From Bacteroidaceae bacterium HV4-6-C5C (GTDB taxonomy: Bacteria > Bacteroidota > Bacteroidia > Bacteroidales > Bacteroidaceae), in the NCBI GenBank assembly GCA_007896885.1, contig VOIU01000006.1, positions 62,001 to 126,000 of the forward strand: 64,000 bases of DNA, in the 5' to 3' direction. The position numbers were made by a program, and so were the translations under genes. The notes beneath the pieces were generated by a model that was given only the letters and a program-made list of their open reading frames with translations, ran no database searches and had not been told where the DNA came from. Positions 9,637 to 19,190 of the stretch are shown one piece after another. Position 1 is the stretch's first letter; each line of letters starts with the position of its first letter.

Positions 9637-10869
9637 TTAATGAAAAAATAAGTAGCTGATGATAATCGCTGCGATGACTCCGGTAAGATCTGCAATCAAG
9701 CCACAGGTCACTGCATTGCGGGTTTTGCTAATCCCTATACTACCGAAGTATACAGCCAGTACATAGAAAGTCGTGTCGGATGCTCCGCGAGCTACACAAC
9801 TCATTCGACCCACAAAAGAGTCCGCTCCGTATTGCTTCATTGTGTCAATCATTAACCCATTGGCTCCACTTCCACTTAATGTTTTCATTAAGGCTGTGGG
9901 AAGAGCGCCTACAAAACTAGTGTCCAGTCCGAATAAACCTACTATTGAACCGATGCCGTTCACCAATATATCCATAGCGCCAGACGCACGAAACACACCA
10001 ATACCCACTAGGAAAGCAACAAGATAAGGAATGATGCGTACAGCCGTATTAAAGCCCTCTTTGGCTCCTGTTACAAAAGCGTCGTATACATTGGTCTTCT
10101 TCCATAATCCCCAGCAAATAAATAGCAGGATGATGGAGAATAAAATGATGTTAGCGGCTACAGTAGAATATGTTCCCAATTGGTCGCGTCCGAGATAAAG
10201 GAATAAACTTACTAATCCGGCAAAAACGAGGCTAATACATCCTGCAAAGATGAGAACAGGTTTGTTCAGCAAATTGATGCGTTGTACAATACTGACAGTG
10301 GTAATCCCAGCTATTGATGCAGTAGCATTTGTGAGTAAAGTCGGGATGAATATATCGGTAGGTTGCGCGGCTCCCATTTGTGAGCGGTACATCATAATGC
10401 TTACGGGGATTAGGATAAGGCATGATGTGTTCATGACGAGGAACATAATCATCGGATTACTTGCCGTATCTTTTTTAGGGTTTAATTCTTGAAGTTCTTT
10501 CATGGCTTTCAATCCCATTGGAGTAGCAGCATTGTCGAGTCCCAACATATTTGCAGAGAGATTCATAAAGATAGAACCCATAACCGGGTGCCCCTTTGGT
10601 ATATCAGGGAAAAGTCGGCAAAATAAGGGACTTAACCATCTTGAAAGCGCATTAATCATGCCGCTGTTTTCACCGATTTTCATTACACCCAGCCAAAAAG
10701 ACAGAATACCTGTCAGTCCTAAGGAAATCTCAAAGGCTGTTTTGGAAGAGCCGAATGTGGCATTCACAAGCTGCGTGAATATTTCCATATCACCCATGAA
10801 TATGAGCTTGCATAATGCTACAATGAAAGCTATAACGAAGAATGCTACCCAAATGTAATTTAAAACCAT
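9637..10869 (-). CDS. SpmA/SpmB-fusion nucleoside-recognition (Gate) domain membrane protein
   Basis: The 410-residue polytopic membrane protein has two related halves. The N-terminal half (about 1-200) resembles SpmA, with GSIFMNLSANMLGLDNAATPMGLKA. The C-terminal half (about 230-410) resembles SpmB, with FVGALPTALMKTLSGSGANG and a FVGRMSCVARGASDTTFYV segment. In Bacillus the separate SpmA and SpmB take part in spore-core dehydration. In non-spore-forming Bacteroides the fused protein has no established role that I know; transport of a small solute is a guess. A TACTTTTG -7 box lies 62 bp upstream of the start. ybeY follows on the same transcript. Confidence 0.82.
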   Translation of the reverse strand: MVLNYIWVAFFVIAFIVALCKLIFMGDMEIFTQLVNATFGSSKTAFEISLGLTGILSFWLGVMKIGENSGMINALSRWLSPLFCRLFPDIPKGHPVMGSIFMNLSANMLGLDNAATPMGLKAMKELQELNPKKDTASNPMIMFLVMNTSCLILIPVSIMMYRSQMGAAQPTDIFIPTLLTNATASIAGITTVSIVQRINLLNKPVLIFAGCISLVFAGLVSLFLYLGRDQLGTYSTVAANIILFSIILLFICWGLWKKTNVYDAFVTGAKEGFNTAVRIIPYLVAFLVGIGVFRASGAMDILVNGIGSIVGLFGLDTSFVGALPTALMKTLSGSGANGLMIDTMKQYGADSFVGRMSCVARGASDTTFYVLAVYFGSIGISKTRNAVTCGLIADLTGVIAAIIISYLFFH

Positions 10870-10930
10870 AAATGAAACATTATTAGCGATGAGTAATTAT
10901 CTATTGATCGATTTATGTATTAAGTTGTTG

Positions 10931-10938
10931 CAAAAGTA
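10931..10938 (-). promoter_or_regulatory. Putative -7 box for the SpmA/SpmB-like gene
   Basis: TACTTTTG read on the minus strand is a perfect TAnnTTTG box. It would start transcription near 10928, giving a leader of about 59 bases. No TTTG was found at 19-21 bases upstream, so this is a partial match only. Confidence 0.4.
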
Positions 10939-11081
10939 GGAATAACTTTCTATTCTATGTGTCTTTTTTGACTATTTTTGCCCGATTAGTGTTTTCTTTT
11001 TAAACAAATTGCTATCGACTGATATGCTTTATATGCCAATATGTTTGTATATTACAATATCTAAAACTAAAAGTGAGAATA

Positions 11082-11789
11082 ATGATTATAGAAAGTGCAA
11101 AACAGATTCAGGAAGAGTTGGAACAATATATTGATCCTGTAAAAAGAGATTTCTTGCCTAAATTCTTCAAAACAGGTAAAGGCCAGTATGGTGAGGGAGA
11201 TAAATTCTTGGGAGTTGTAGTCCCCAATACGCGTAAAGTCGCAAAGAAATATAAAGATGCTCCTTTTGAGGTTATATCTGACTTATTACAAAGTGAATGG
11301 CATGAATGCCGTTTGTGCGCTTTGCTTATCCTTGTAGAACGTTTTAAGAAATCTGACGATATAAACAAAAGACTTATTTTTGACTTTTATCTCTCAAATA
11401 CTTCTCGGATTAACAACTGGGACTTGGTCGATTTATCAGCTCCGACAATTGTGGGAGGATATTTAAGCGATAAGCCTCGCAAAGTTCTATATTCTTTAGC
11501 AGACAGCCCATTGCTTTGGGATCAGCGCATTGCAATAGTATCAACTTACACGCTCATTCGAGATAATGATTTTATTGACATTTTATCTCTGTCTGAGCGG
11601 CTATTACATCACAAGCATGATCTAATGCAAAAAGCTATCGGATGGATGTTGCGTGAAATGGGTAAACGAGACGAGGATCTGTTGGTGCAGTTCTTGGAAA
11701 AGCATGCAAAAGTAATGCCACGTACTATGTTGAGGTATGCGATAGAAAAATTCTCTGATGACCGAAGAAAAGAGTTTATGAAGCGCTGA
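11082..11789 (+). CDS. AlkD-like DNA alkylation repair protein (HEAT-repeat DNA glycosylase family)
   Basis: About 235 residues, all helical, with the AlkD/AlkC-like pattern: KGQYGEGDKFLGVVVPNTR near the N-terminus, then repeated helical pairs, and INNWDLVDLSAPTIVGGYL in the middle, the conserved Trp-Asp region of AlkD. The C-terminus has MPRTMLRYAIEKF. AlkD proteins excise bulky or cationic alkylated bases such as 3-methyladenine and 7-methylguanine without base flipping. I chose the ATG at 11082 over a GTG at 11073 three codons earlier; either is possible. It is divergent from the SpmA/SpmB-like gene and stands alone before ruvB. Confidence 0.85.
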   Translation: MIIESAKQIQEELEQYIDPVKRDFLPKFFKTGKGQYGEGDKFLGVVVPNTRKVAKKYKDAPFEVISDLLQSEWHECRLCALLILVERFKKSDDINKRLIFDFYLSNTSRINNWDLVDLSAPTIVGGYLSDKPRKVLYSLADSPLLWDQRIAIVSTYTLIRDNDFIDILSLSERLLHHKHDLMQKAIGWMLREMGKRDEDLLVQFLEKHAKVMPRTMLRYAIEKFSDDRRKEFMKR

Positions 11790-11914
11790 TTTTCTATAAA
11801 TGTTAGTGATAAACCTGATGTAATTTTTGTGGTAAAGAATGAATTGTAAGGTTTGTTTTTATAGAATTCTTATTCTTTAGCAGAAGGAAAAGTTATTATC
11901 TATATCGAAATGTA

Positions 11915-11922
11915 TATCTTTG
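11915..11922 (+). promoter_or_regulatory. Putative -7 box for ruvB
   Basis: TATCTTTG is a perfect TAnnTTTG box 25 bp upstream of the ruvB ATG. No matching TTTG at the -33 position was found. Confidence 0.4.
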
Positions 11923-11947
11923 CGCTGTGATATAAGGAGAGTAATGA

Positions 11948-12985
11948 ATGGAAGATGAAAGTTTTGACATACGTGAGCATCAACTAACTAGCCGTGAGCG
12001 TGATTTTGAAAACGCTCTCCGCCCTTTATCTTTTGAAGATTTCAGCGGGCAGGATAAAGTTGTAGATAACTTGCGGATCTTTGTCAAGGCTGCCCGGTTA
12101 CGCGGTGAAGCTTTGGATCATGTGTTATTGCATGGACCTCCCGGATTGGGCAAAACTACACTATCCAATATTATAGCCAATGAATTGGGAGTAGGCTTTA
12201 AAGTAACTTCAGGTCCAGTTCTTGATAAGCCCGGCGATTTGGCAGGAGTCCTCACAAGTCTCGAACCTAATGATGTATTATTTATTGATGAGATTCATCG
12301 ACTATCTCCGGTCGTTGAAGAATACCTATATTCTGCGATGGAGGACTATCGCATTGATATCATGATAGATAAGGGACCATCTGCCCGAAGTATCCAGATA
12401 GATTTGAATCCTTTCACATTAGTGGGAGCTACAACCCGAAGTGGATTGCTTACAGCCCCCTTAAGAGCCCGTTTTGGCATAAATCTTCATTTGGAATATT
12501 ATGATGATGACGTGTTGAGTGCAATTATAGGGCGTTCTGCAAGGATACTCAATGTACCTTGCTCAACAAAAGCTGCTGGTGAAATATCTTCGCGTAGTCG
12601 CGGAACTCCCCGTATTGCAAATGCTTTATTGCGACGTGTCCGTGACTTTGCACAAGTAAAAGGCTCGGGAAGCATTGATACGGAAATTGCCAATTACGCC
12701 TTGGAGGCGTTGAATATAGATAAATATGGACTTGACGAAGTTGACAATAAGATACTTTGTACCATAATAGATAAATTTAAGGGAGGACCGGTAGGACTAA
12801 CCACTATAGCCACAGCTTTGGGGGAAGATGCTGGTACGGTGGAAGAGGTATACGAACCTTTTCTTATAAAAGAAGGCTTTTTAAAACGCACTCCCCGTGG
12901 GCGGGAAGTGACGGAATTGGCTTATAAACATTTAGGGCGTAGCCTTTACAATTCGCAAAAGACGTTATTTGGCGAGCAGCTATAA
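11948..12985 (+). CDS. ruvB: Holliday junction branch-migration ATPase RuvB
   Basis: The 345-residue protein has the complete RuvB layout. There is a Walker A GPPGLGKT at 63-70, a Walker B/DEIH at 114-117, a sensor segment [18 protein letters not shown] near 160-177, the [18 protein letters not shown] arginine region near 216-233, and a C-terminal winged helix ending in [12 protein letters not shown]. RuvB hexamers drive branch migration of Holliday junctions together with RuvA, with RuvC resolving them; neither partner is in this window. A flippase gene follows 46 bp later in the same direction. Confidence 0.97.
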   Translation: MEDESFDIREHQLTSRERDFENALRPLSFEDFSGQDKVVDNLRIFVKAARLRGEALDHVLLHGPPGLGKTTLSNIIANELGVGFKVTSGPVLDKPGDLAGVLTSLEPNDVLFIDEIHRLSPVVEEYLYSAMEDYRIDIMIDKGPSARSIQIDLNPFTLVGATTRSGLLTAPLRARFGINLHLEYYDDDVLSAIIGRSARILNVPCSTKAAGEISSRSRGTPRIANALLRRVRDFAQVKGSGSIDTEIANYALEALNIDKYGLDEVDNKILCTIIDKFKGGPVGLTTIATALGEDAGTVEEVYEPFLIKEGFLKRTPRGREVTELAYKHLGRSLYNSQKTLFGEQL

Positions 12986-13031
12986 ATAACGAATTAAATA
13001 TTTTGAGCATTAAAGAACAATCATTAGTAAC

Positions 13032-14525
13032 GTGGCTGGATTAAAATCATTGGCGAAAGACACTGCTATCTATGGGATGAGCAGTATTATTGGAAAGTTT
13101 CTGAACTATCTATTGGTGCCGCTTCATACGGCAGTGTTACCTGTTGCTTCGGGAGAATATGGGGTAGTCTCAAATATGTATGCGTTTACGGCTTTAGTGC
13201 TTATTCTCTTAACTTTTGGGATGGAGACGGGTTTTTTCCGTTTTGCGAATAAAAGTGGTGAAGATCCAAAGAAAGTGTATGCCAATGCTTTGATCTATGT
13301 GGGAGGTCTTTCTTTGATATTCCTTGTTTTATGTTTCTCTTTTTTACATCCTTTATCAAACTTGCTTGATTATAACGATCACCCCGAATATGTCGGCATG
13401 ATTGTTATTGTAGTGGCATTGGATTCATTTTCGAGTATTCCTTTTGCGTATCTACGTTATAAGAAGCGCCCGATAAAGTTTGCAAGTATTAAGATACTCT
13501 CAATAATACTTAATATTTCTCTCAACTTATTCTTTCTCTTAATATGTCCTTGGCTTGTTAAACATTATCCCGGAAGTGTATCATGGTTCTATGATCCACA
13601 TTACATGGTAGGATATATCTTTGGAATAAACGTGGTGACTTCATTGATTCAATTCTTCTTCTTTATTCCTGAACTACACGGATTTAGCTATAAGATTGAT
13701 AAAAAACTGATGAAGCAGATGATCAGCTACTCTTTTCCTATTCTTGTATTAGGGCTTGTTGGTGTGCTCAATCAATCTATCGATAAAATGATTTATCCAT
13801 TCCTTTTCACCGATCGCCAGGAGGGGTTGGTGCAATTGGGTATATATAGTGCTACCAGTAAGATTGCGATGGTTATGGCAATGTTTACACAAGCTTTCAG
13901 ATATGCCTATGAGCCATTTGTGTTTGGCAAAAACAGCGAAGGAGATAACCGGGGTATGTATGCCTCGGCCATGAAATATTTTCTTATCTTTTCATTGCTT
14001 GCTTTCTTAGTGGTTATGCTCTATTTGGATATTCTACGTCATTTGGTCAATTCTCAGTATTGGGAAGGGTTAAGTGTGGTAGCCATCGTGATGGGAGCGG
14101 AGATCCTTAAAGGAATATATTTTAATCTTTCGTTTTGGTACAAGTTGATAGATGAAACAAAATGGGGTGCCTACTTCTCTATAGTCGGTTGTGCTGTGAT
14201 CATGTTAATGAATATTATGCTTGTGCCTAAGTATGGTTATGTTGCTTCTGCTTGGGCATCGGTAGCCGGATATGGAGTAATTACCATCCTATCTTATTGG
14301 CTGGGGCAGAAGAAATATCCGATTAAATATGATATTAAAGGCATTGGAAAATACATGTTGCTTGCCGCATTACTTTATGTTGCTTCTTCTTTTATTCCGG
14401 TACATAATTTCTATCTCAGAATACTCTTCCATACTGTATTATTGGTCGTTTTTCTGGCTTATGTAACGAAATCTGATTTGCCGCTTAAACAAATACCTAT
14501 TCTCAATCGTTTTGCTCGCAAATGA
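13032..14525 (+). CDS. Polysaccharide biosynthesis flippase (Wzx/MATE-like, MVF superfamily)
   Basis: The 497-residue integral membrane protein has about 12-14 hydrophobic segments and the start MAGLKSLAKDTAIYGMSS typical of Bacteroides oligosaccharide flippases. These proteins move lipid-linked sugar repeat units across the inner membrane. No glycosyltransferases are adjacent, so the glycan concerned is unknown. The start codon is GTG (13032-13034). It is preferred because MAGLKS is in frame there and the next ATG would remove the first conserved helix. The gap of 46 bp from ruvB suggests readthrough. Confidence 0.85.
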   Translation: MAGLKSLAKDTAIYGMSSIIGKFLNYLLVPLHTAVLPVASGEYGVVSNMYAFTALVLILLTFGMETGFFRFANKSGEDPKKVYANALIYVGGLSLIFLVLCFSFLHPLSNLLDYNDHPEYVGMIVIVVALDSFSSIPFAYLRYKKRPIKFASIKILSIILNISLNLFFLLICPWLVKHYPGSVSWFYDPHYMVGYIFGINVVTSLIQFFFFIPELHGFSYKIDKKLMKQMISYSFPILVLGLVGVLNQSIDKMIYPFLFTDRQEGLVQLGIYSATSKIAMVMAMFTQAFRYAYEPFVFGKNSEGDNRGMYASAMKYFLIFSLLAFLVVMLYLDILRHLVNSQYWEGLSVVAIVMGAEILKGIYFNLSFWYKLIDETKWGAYFSIVGCAVIMLMNIMLVPKYGYVASAWASVAGYGVITILSYWLGQKKYPIKYDIKGIGKYMLLAALLYVASSFIPVHNFYLRILFHTVLLVVFLAYVTKSDLPLKQIPILNRFARK

Positions 14526-14636
14526 GTCATTAAGAAACAAAAGCAGATAAATAAGTGAGTCCGGGTTTGCCATGATATAAAAGAAAATACAGGCTTTTAC
14601 CAGCTGATTATAAACTAATACCTGAAGATGTTATAG

Positions 14637-16781
14637 ATGAGACTGAAGTGTATCTTAACCGTATCCCTTTGTTTTTGCATGCTCATGGGGCATGCGGATG
14701 AAGGTATGTGGATGCTGGGCAATTTGAGTAAGCAGTCGCGCAAGACAATGAAAGAATTAGGACTTCAAATGGAGTTGTCCCAAATCTATAATCCCAAACA
14801 ACCCTCACTAAAAGATGCTATTGTTAGCTTTGGCGGCTTCTGTTCAGGAGTTGTCGTTTCTTCTGACGGATTGGTTTTTACTAATCATCATTGTGGCTTC
14901 AGTTGTGTGCAGCAGCATTCTTCAGTAGGTCATGATTATTTGAGAGACGGTTTTGTTGCTAGAACTCGCGAGGATGAATTACCGAATCCGGGACTATATG
15001 TGCGTTTTTTACTGAGTACCGAAAATGTGACGGCACGGGTACTAAGTGCTGTAAAAAATACGATGAGCGATTCCGAACGTACTTCAGCTATTGATTCTGT
15101 CAGAGTTGCTATAGGTAGTGAGGTTACTGCTCAAGATTCCACAATGACCGGAGTAGTAGATGCCTATTATGGTGGAAATGAATATTGGTTGTCGGTTTAT
15201 CGTGATTATAATGATGTCCGGTTAGTATTTGCACCACCCTCTTCTATAGGTAAGTTTGGCTGGGACACAGATAATTGGGTATGGCCTCGTCACACCGGAG
15301 ATTTCTGTGTGTTCCGTATATATGCAGATTATAATAACCGTCCTGCTGATTATTCTGCAAATAATGTTCCATACCATCCCGAGTATGTAGCACCTCTTTC
15401 TCTCTCCGGATATAACGAAGGTGCTTTTTGCATGACTTTGGGATACCCCGGGACTACAGAACGTTATCTATCCTCTTATGGAATAGAGGAGATGATGAAC
15501 AATACCAATCAGGCTCAAATTGATATCCGCACAATAAAACAGGCTATTTGGAAGCATTCAATGGATAGCAATGATAGTCTTAGAATAAAGTATGCAGCTA
15601 AGTATGATGAGAGTTCCAATTATTGGAAAAATAGTATCGGGACTAATCAGGCAATTCATAAGCTTCATATTCTAGATAAGAAACGGCAAGTTGAGGATGC
15701 TGTTCGTGCGTGGATAAAGAATGCTTCCACTGAAAAGGCAAAATATGCAAATTTGTTTGATAATCTTGATTCCTGTTATAAAGCCCGTAGTGCAACTTAT
15801 CACGCCCAATCATATTTTATAGAGTCTTTTCTGTCGGGTCCGGAGTTGGTTCAGTTGGTTTTGAAGATTTTGAATTTTGATTCTACAGCAAGCCAAAATG
15901 CTGTAGTAGCTTCTTTAAAAGGAATCGTAGAACAGTATGCCAACTTTGATCAGGATATTGATAAGGATGTTTTTGTTGCTATGTTGAAAGAATACCGTGC
16001 CAAAGTGGACAGTACCTATTTCCCTCCATTTTATCGTACGATTGATAAAGAATATCATGGTAATGTAAAAGCGTACGTAGATACTCTCTATGCTCATTCC
16101 GAGATGACAACCCCACGAGGGTTGAAACGCTTTTTGGAGCAGGACTCTACATATCATATCATGGATGATCCTGCAGTAACTCTTGGTATTGACTTGTTGG
16201 GGCAGTTATATGAGATGAATATGAAAATGCAGAAAGCGTCTGCCCAGATTTCAACCGGAGAACGTTTGCTCAATGCGGCTTTACGTGAGATGTCTGTAAA
16301 TGGTAATTTCTATCCGGATGCAAATTCTACTATGAGGATGAGCTTCGGTACAATATCTGGCTATTCTCCGTATGATGGAGCCAAGTTTGATTATTATACC
16401 ACCACCAAAGGCATCCTTGAGAAAGTAAAAACTAATATAGGAGATAAGGACTTTGCTTTGCAACCCGAAATACAATCATTACTACGTTCAAAAGACTTTG
16501 GAAAGTATGCCGATGAAAAGGGAGAAATGAAGGTTTGTTTTATTACGAATAATGACATAACCGGAGGAAATTCAGGGAGTGCAATGTTTAATTCCAAAGG
16601 AGAATTGCTTGGATTGGCATTTGATGGGAATTGGGAATCGATGGGTAGTGATGTTTTATATGATGCCAAAGTGCAACGTTGCATAGGGGTTGATATACGT
16701 TATGTACTTTTTATATTAGAAAAGTTAGGCAAAGCCGATAATATTATAAAAGAATTAAAGCTTATTCCTGCTAATAAATAA
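14637..16781 (+). CDS. S46-family dipeptidyl peptidase, DPP7-type
   Basis: The 714-residue protein has a signal peptide (about 1-20) and the double beta-barrel serine protease motifs of family S46: TNHHCG with catalytic His85, and GGNSGS with nucleophile Ser646. The residue 18 after the Ser is Gly664 (FDGNW). As I recall, Gly at this position marks DPP7 (broad, hydrophobic P1), while Arg there marks DPP11 (Asp/Glu P1). These periplasmic enzymes release dipeptides from peptide N-termini and support peptide fermentation. The length is normal. It is convergent with ahpF with 62 bp between the stops. Confidence 0.9.
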   Translation: MRLKCILTVSLCFCMLMGHADEGMWMLGNLSKQSRKTMKELGLQMELSQIYNPKQPSLKDAIVSFGGFCSGVVVSSDGLVFTNHHCGFSCVQQHSSVGHDYLRDGFVARTREDELPNPGLYVRFLLSTENVTARVLSAVKNTMSDSERTSAIDSVRVAIGSEVTAQDSTMTGVVDAYYGGNEYWLSVYRDYNDVRLVFAPPSSIGKFGWDTDNWVWPRHTGDFCVFRIYADYNNRPADYSANNVPYHPEYVAPLSLSGYNEGAFCMTLGYPGTTERYLSSYGIEEMMNNTNQAQIDIRTIKQAIWKHSMDSNDSLRIKYAAKYDESSNYWKNSIGTNQAIHKLHILDKKRQVEDAVRAWIKNASTEKAKYANLFDNLDSCYKARSATYHAQSYFIESFLSGPELVQLVLKILNFDSTASQNAVVASLKGIVEQYANFDQDIDKDVFVAMLKEYRAKVDSTYFPPFYRTIDKEYHGNVKAYVDTLYAHSEMTTPRGLKRFLEQDSTYHIMDDPAVTLGIDLLGQLYEMNMKMQKASAQISTGERLLNAALREMSVNGNFYPDANSTMRMSFGTISGYSPYDGAKFDYYTTTKGILEKVKTNIGDKDFALQPEIQSLLRSKDFGKYADEKGEMKVCFITNNDITGGNSGSAMFNSKGELLGLAFDGNWESMGSDVLYDAKVQRCIGVDIRYVLFILEKLGKADNIIKELKLIPANK

Positions 16782-16843
16782 GCTTTAATGTATTCAATAT
16801 AAGCTATATATGGCACTTACTCTTGCACTCTGATTTCAATATC

Positions 16844-18406
16844 TTATTTGAATTTTCCGTGTATAAGGTCTTCAAAGGCAGAGAGTGCTGCTTTAGCTCC
16901 TTCGCCCATTGCAATAACAATTTGCTTAAATGGAACGTTTGACACATCTCCTGCAGCATATACACCGGATATACCCGTTCTGCAATTTGCATCTATTTTT
17001 ATTTCTCCTATCGAAGTAACCTCCAATTGTTCACGGAAAGGAGCACTGTTGGCCGCCAATCCTATTTGAACAAAGATACCATCCAAATCGTAATCTTTTT
17101 CTTCATTAGTATTCCGATCCTTTACGCGAATACCTGTTACTTTGTTTCCATCTCCCAAAACCTTTGTAGTTTGTGATGAAACAAAGATTTCAATATTCGG
17201 CATGCTTCGGGCCTTGTCCTGCAACACTTGGTCTGCTTTTAGCGTATCAAGGAATTCGAATAGAGTTACTTTACTGCAAATTCCGGCTAGGTCAATAGCA
17301 GCTTCTACTCCTGAGTTTCCACCCCCTACGACGGCTACATGTTTCTCTTTATAAAAGGGCCCGTCGCAGTGCGGACAAAATGCAACTCCTTTCCCTATAT
17401 ATTCCGTTTCACCTTCAATGTTCAGTTTACGCCAACTTGCTCCTGTTGCAATAATTGTACAGGATGATATAAAACGTTCGCCGCTTGCTGTATCAATTAC
17501 CTTTTCTCTATTACTAAGCTCCGCTTTTATTATTTTCCGATTCTCATATAAATCAATAGGATACTGTGTAATATGACTCTTTAAAGCATCAGCGAGTTGA
17601 GTCCCTGTTGTTTGAGGTATAGATATCATGTTCTCAATGCCTACTGTTTCCTTTAGCTGACCGCCTGTGCGTTCAGCAACAATCGCAACTCTTAATCCTT
17701 TGCGTGCCGAATAGATGGCAGCAGAAGCCCCCGCAGGACCTCCTCCCAATACTAATACATCATAATTTCTTATGATAAGGTCAGTCTTTTTTTGTTCTTC
17801 AGAGCCAAATGTATTTTCTAGCTTTTCTAGAAGTTCTCCAAGTTCCCCTCGCCCCACATGAAGTTGCTTGCCATTGCCCAATACGGTTGGAACACCTTGT
17901 ATATTGAGCGCTTTTACTTCATCTTCGAAAAGGGCACCGTCTATCATTTCGTGGGTAATATTTTTATTGAGAAGTGCTATTATATTTAGAGCCTGAACAA
18001 CATCAGGGCAATTCGTGCAAGTCAATGAGACATAGGTCTGTAATGTGATGGGACCTTTTAATGCTTGTATACGATCCGAAATCACTTGGTCTGGGAGATT
18101 TTTACCCTTTCCATCTGCGTTAAGTATAGCAAGTAGGAGCGATGTGAACTCATGTCCATTGGGTATTCCACGGAAATTTATCCCAGTATTTATCCCGTTT
18201 TTATATAATTGAAAATCTAGTTTATTCTCTTTTGTCTCGATAAATTCGCAAGTTATTTTCTTCGAAGACTCGGCAATGTCTTTAAGGAAGTCTACTAGTT
18301 CCTGTGCTTTTTCGTGCTGAGGCTGATATATTGCATGCAGAATATATTCATGCTCCAATGGCTGGAAAATAATCTGTAATTGCTCTTTTATTGATGTGTC
18401 TAACAT
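16844..18406 (-). CDS. ahpF: Alkyl hydroperoxide reductase subunit F (AhpC reductase)
   Basis: The 520-residue protein has the full AhpF architecture. The N-terminal tandem thioredoxin-like domain has the CTNC centre (Cys130/Cys133). FAD binding GGGPAGASAA starts near 221. The pyridine-nucleotide domain carries the CPHC redox pair (Cys344/Cys347) and GGGNSGVEAA. AhpF passes electrons from NADH through FAD and both disulfides to AhpC. It is downstream of ahpC on the same strand with a terminator-like hairpin between them (18457-18501), and oxyR lies upstream of ahpC, all consistent with OxyR control. Confidence 0.96.
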   Translation of the reverse strand: MLDTSIKEQLQIIFQPLEHEYILHAIYQPQHEKAQELVDFLKDIAESSKKITCEFIETKENKLDFQLYKNGINTGINFRGIPNGHEFTSLLLAILNADGKGKNLPDQVISDRIQALKGPITLQTYVSLTCTNCPDVVQALNIIALLNKNITHEMIDGALFEDEVKALNIQGVPTVLGNGKQLHVGRGELGELLEKLENTFGSEEQKKTDLIIRNYDVLVLGGGPAGASAAIYSARKGLRVAIVAERTGGQLKETVGIENMISIPQTTGTQLADALKSHITQYPIDLYENRKIIKAELSNREKVIDTASGERFISSCTIIATGASWRKLNIEGETEYIGKGVAFCPHCDGPFYKEKHVAVVGGGNSGVEAAIDLAGICSKVTLFEFLDTLKADQVLQDKARSMPNIEIFVSSQTTKVLGDGNKVTGIRVKDRNTNEEKDYDLDGIFVQIGLAANSAPFREQLEVTSIGEIKIDANCRTGISGVYAAGDVSNVPFKQIVIAMGEGAKAALSAFEDLIHGKFK

Positions 18407-18456
18407 ATTGGTACTCTATTTTGGAATCAATTGGATCTTACTTTGCAATAATATTA

Positions 18457-18501
18457 AAAAGTCCTCTCCTCATTTTTTGGGATGCGTAGGAGAGGACTTT
18501 T
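18457..18501 (-). terminator. Intercistronic terminator/attenuator between ahpC and ahpF
   Basis: A perfect 14-bp stem, AAAAGTCCTCTCCT (18457-18470) with AGGAGAGGACTTTT (18488-18501), and a 17-base loop. On the minus strand it is followed by a T-rich run (TTTTTAATA). It lies just after the ahpC stop and would cut transcription before ahpF. Confidence 0.8.
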
Positions 18502-18508
18502 GATGAGT

Positions 18509-19075
18509 TTAAATCTTACCTACTAAATCAATACTTGGCTTCAGAGTTTCAGCTCCTTTCTTCCATTTAGCAGGGCATACTTCTCCATCATGTGTAGCTA
18601 CAAATTGTGCTGCTTCCACTTTGCGAAGTAACTCTTCGGCATTACGTCCTATACTGTTATCCTGAATTTCGGCTAATTTCACTTTACCTTCGGGGTTAAC
18701 AACAAATGTTCCTCGGTATGCTACGCCTTCTTCTTCTATCATTACGCCAAATGCGCGGCTTAATAGACCTGTCGGATCTGCGAGCATTGGGTATTTAATC
18801 TTGCGAATACTCTCGGATGCATCATGCCAAGCTTTGTGTACGAAATGTGAATCTGTGCTCACAGAATATACTTCTACACCCATTGCTTGGAATTGTTCAT
18901 ACTTCTCCGCCATGTCTACCAATTCAGTAGGGCATACAAAAGTGAAATCCGCTGGGTAGAAAAAGAAAATAGCCCATTTGCCTTTTACATCTTCACTTGT
19001 AACTGTTTTAAAACTTCCGTTTTGGAATGCCTGAACCTTGAATTCAGGTAGTTGAGAATTGATAATTGTCTCCAT
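18509..19075 (-). CDS. ahpC: Alkyl hydroperoxide reductase subunit C (typical 2-Cys peroxiredoxin)
   Basis: The 188-residue peroxiredoxin has the peroxidatic centre FTFVCPTEL (Cys48) and the resolving centre EVCPAKW (Cys167). It reduces hydrogen peroxide and organic hydroperoxides in the cytoplasm and is recycled by AhpF, whose gene follows. A strong promoter lies upstream at 19119-19151. oxyR is directly upstream on the same strand with 115 bp between. Confidence 0.97.
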   Translation of the reverse strand: METIINSQLPEFKVQAFQNGSFKTVTSEDVKGKWAIFFFYPADFTFVCPTELVDMAEKYEQFQAMGVEVYSVSTDSHFVHKAWHDASESIRKIKYPMLADPTGLLSRAFGVMIEEEGVAYRGTFVVNPEGKVKLAEIQDNSIGRNAEELLRKVEAAQFVATHDGEVCPAKWKKGAETLKPSIDLVGKI

Positions 19076-19118
19076 AATCTTTAATAATTTATGAGGTTTA
19101 TTATTTTTGTAAGTGATA

Positions 19119-19151
19119 CAAAAATATAACCTTTATTTTTGATAAAACAAA
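19119..19151 (-). promoter_or_regulatory. Promoter of ahpC (Bacteroides sigma-70 type)
   Basis: On the minus strand TTTG (19151-19148), 21 bases, then TATTTTTG (19126-19119), a perfect -7 box. The predicted transcript starts near 19116, 41 bases before the ahpC ATG. Confidence 0.65.
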
Positions 19152-19190
19152 ATAATCGATTGAAAAGATTTATGAAGTGATAGAGAAAAT

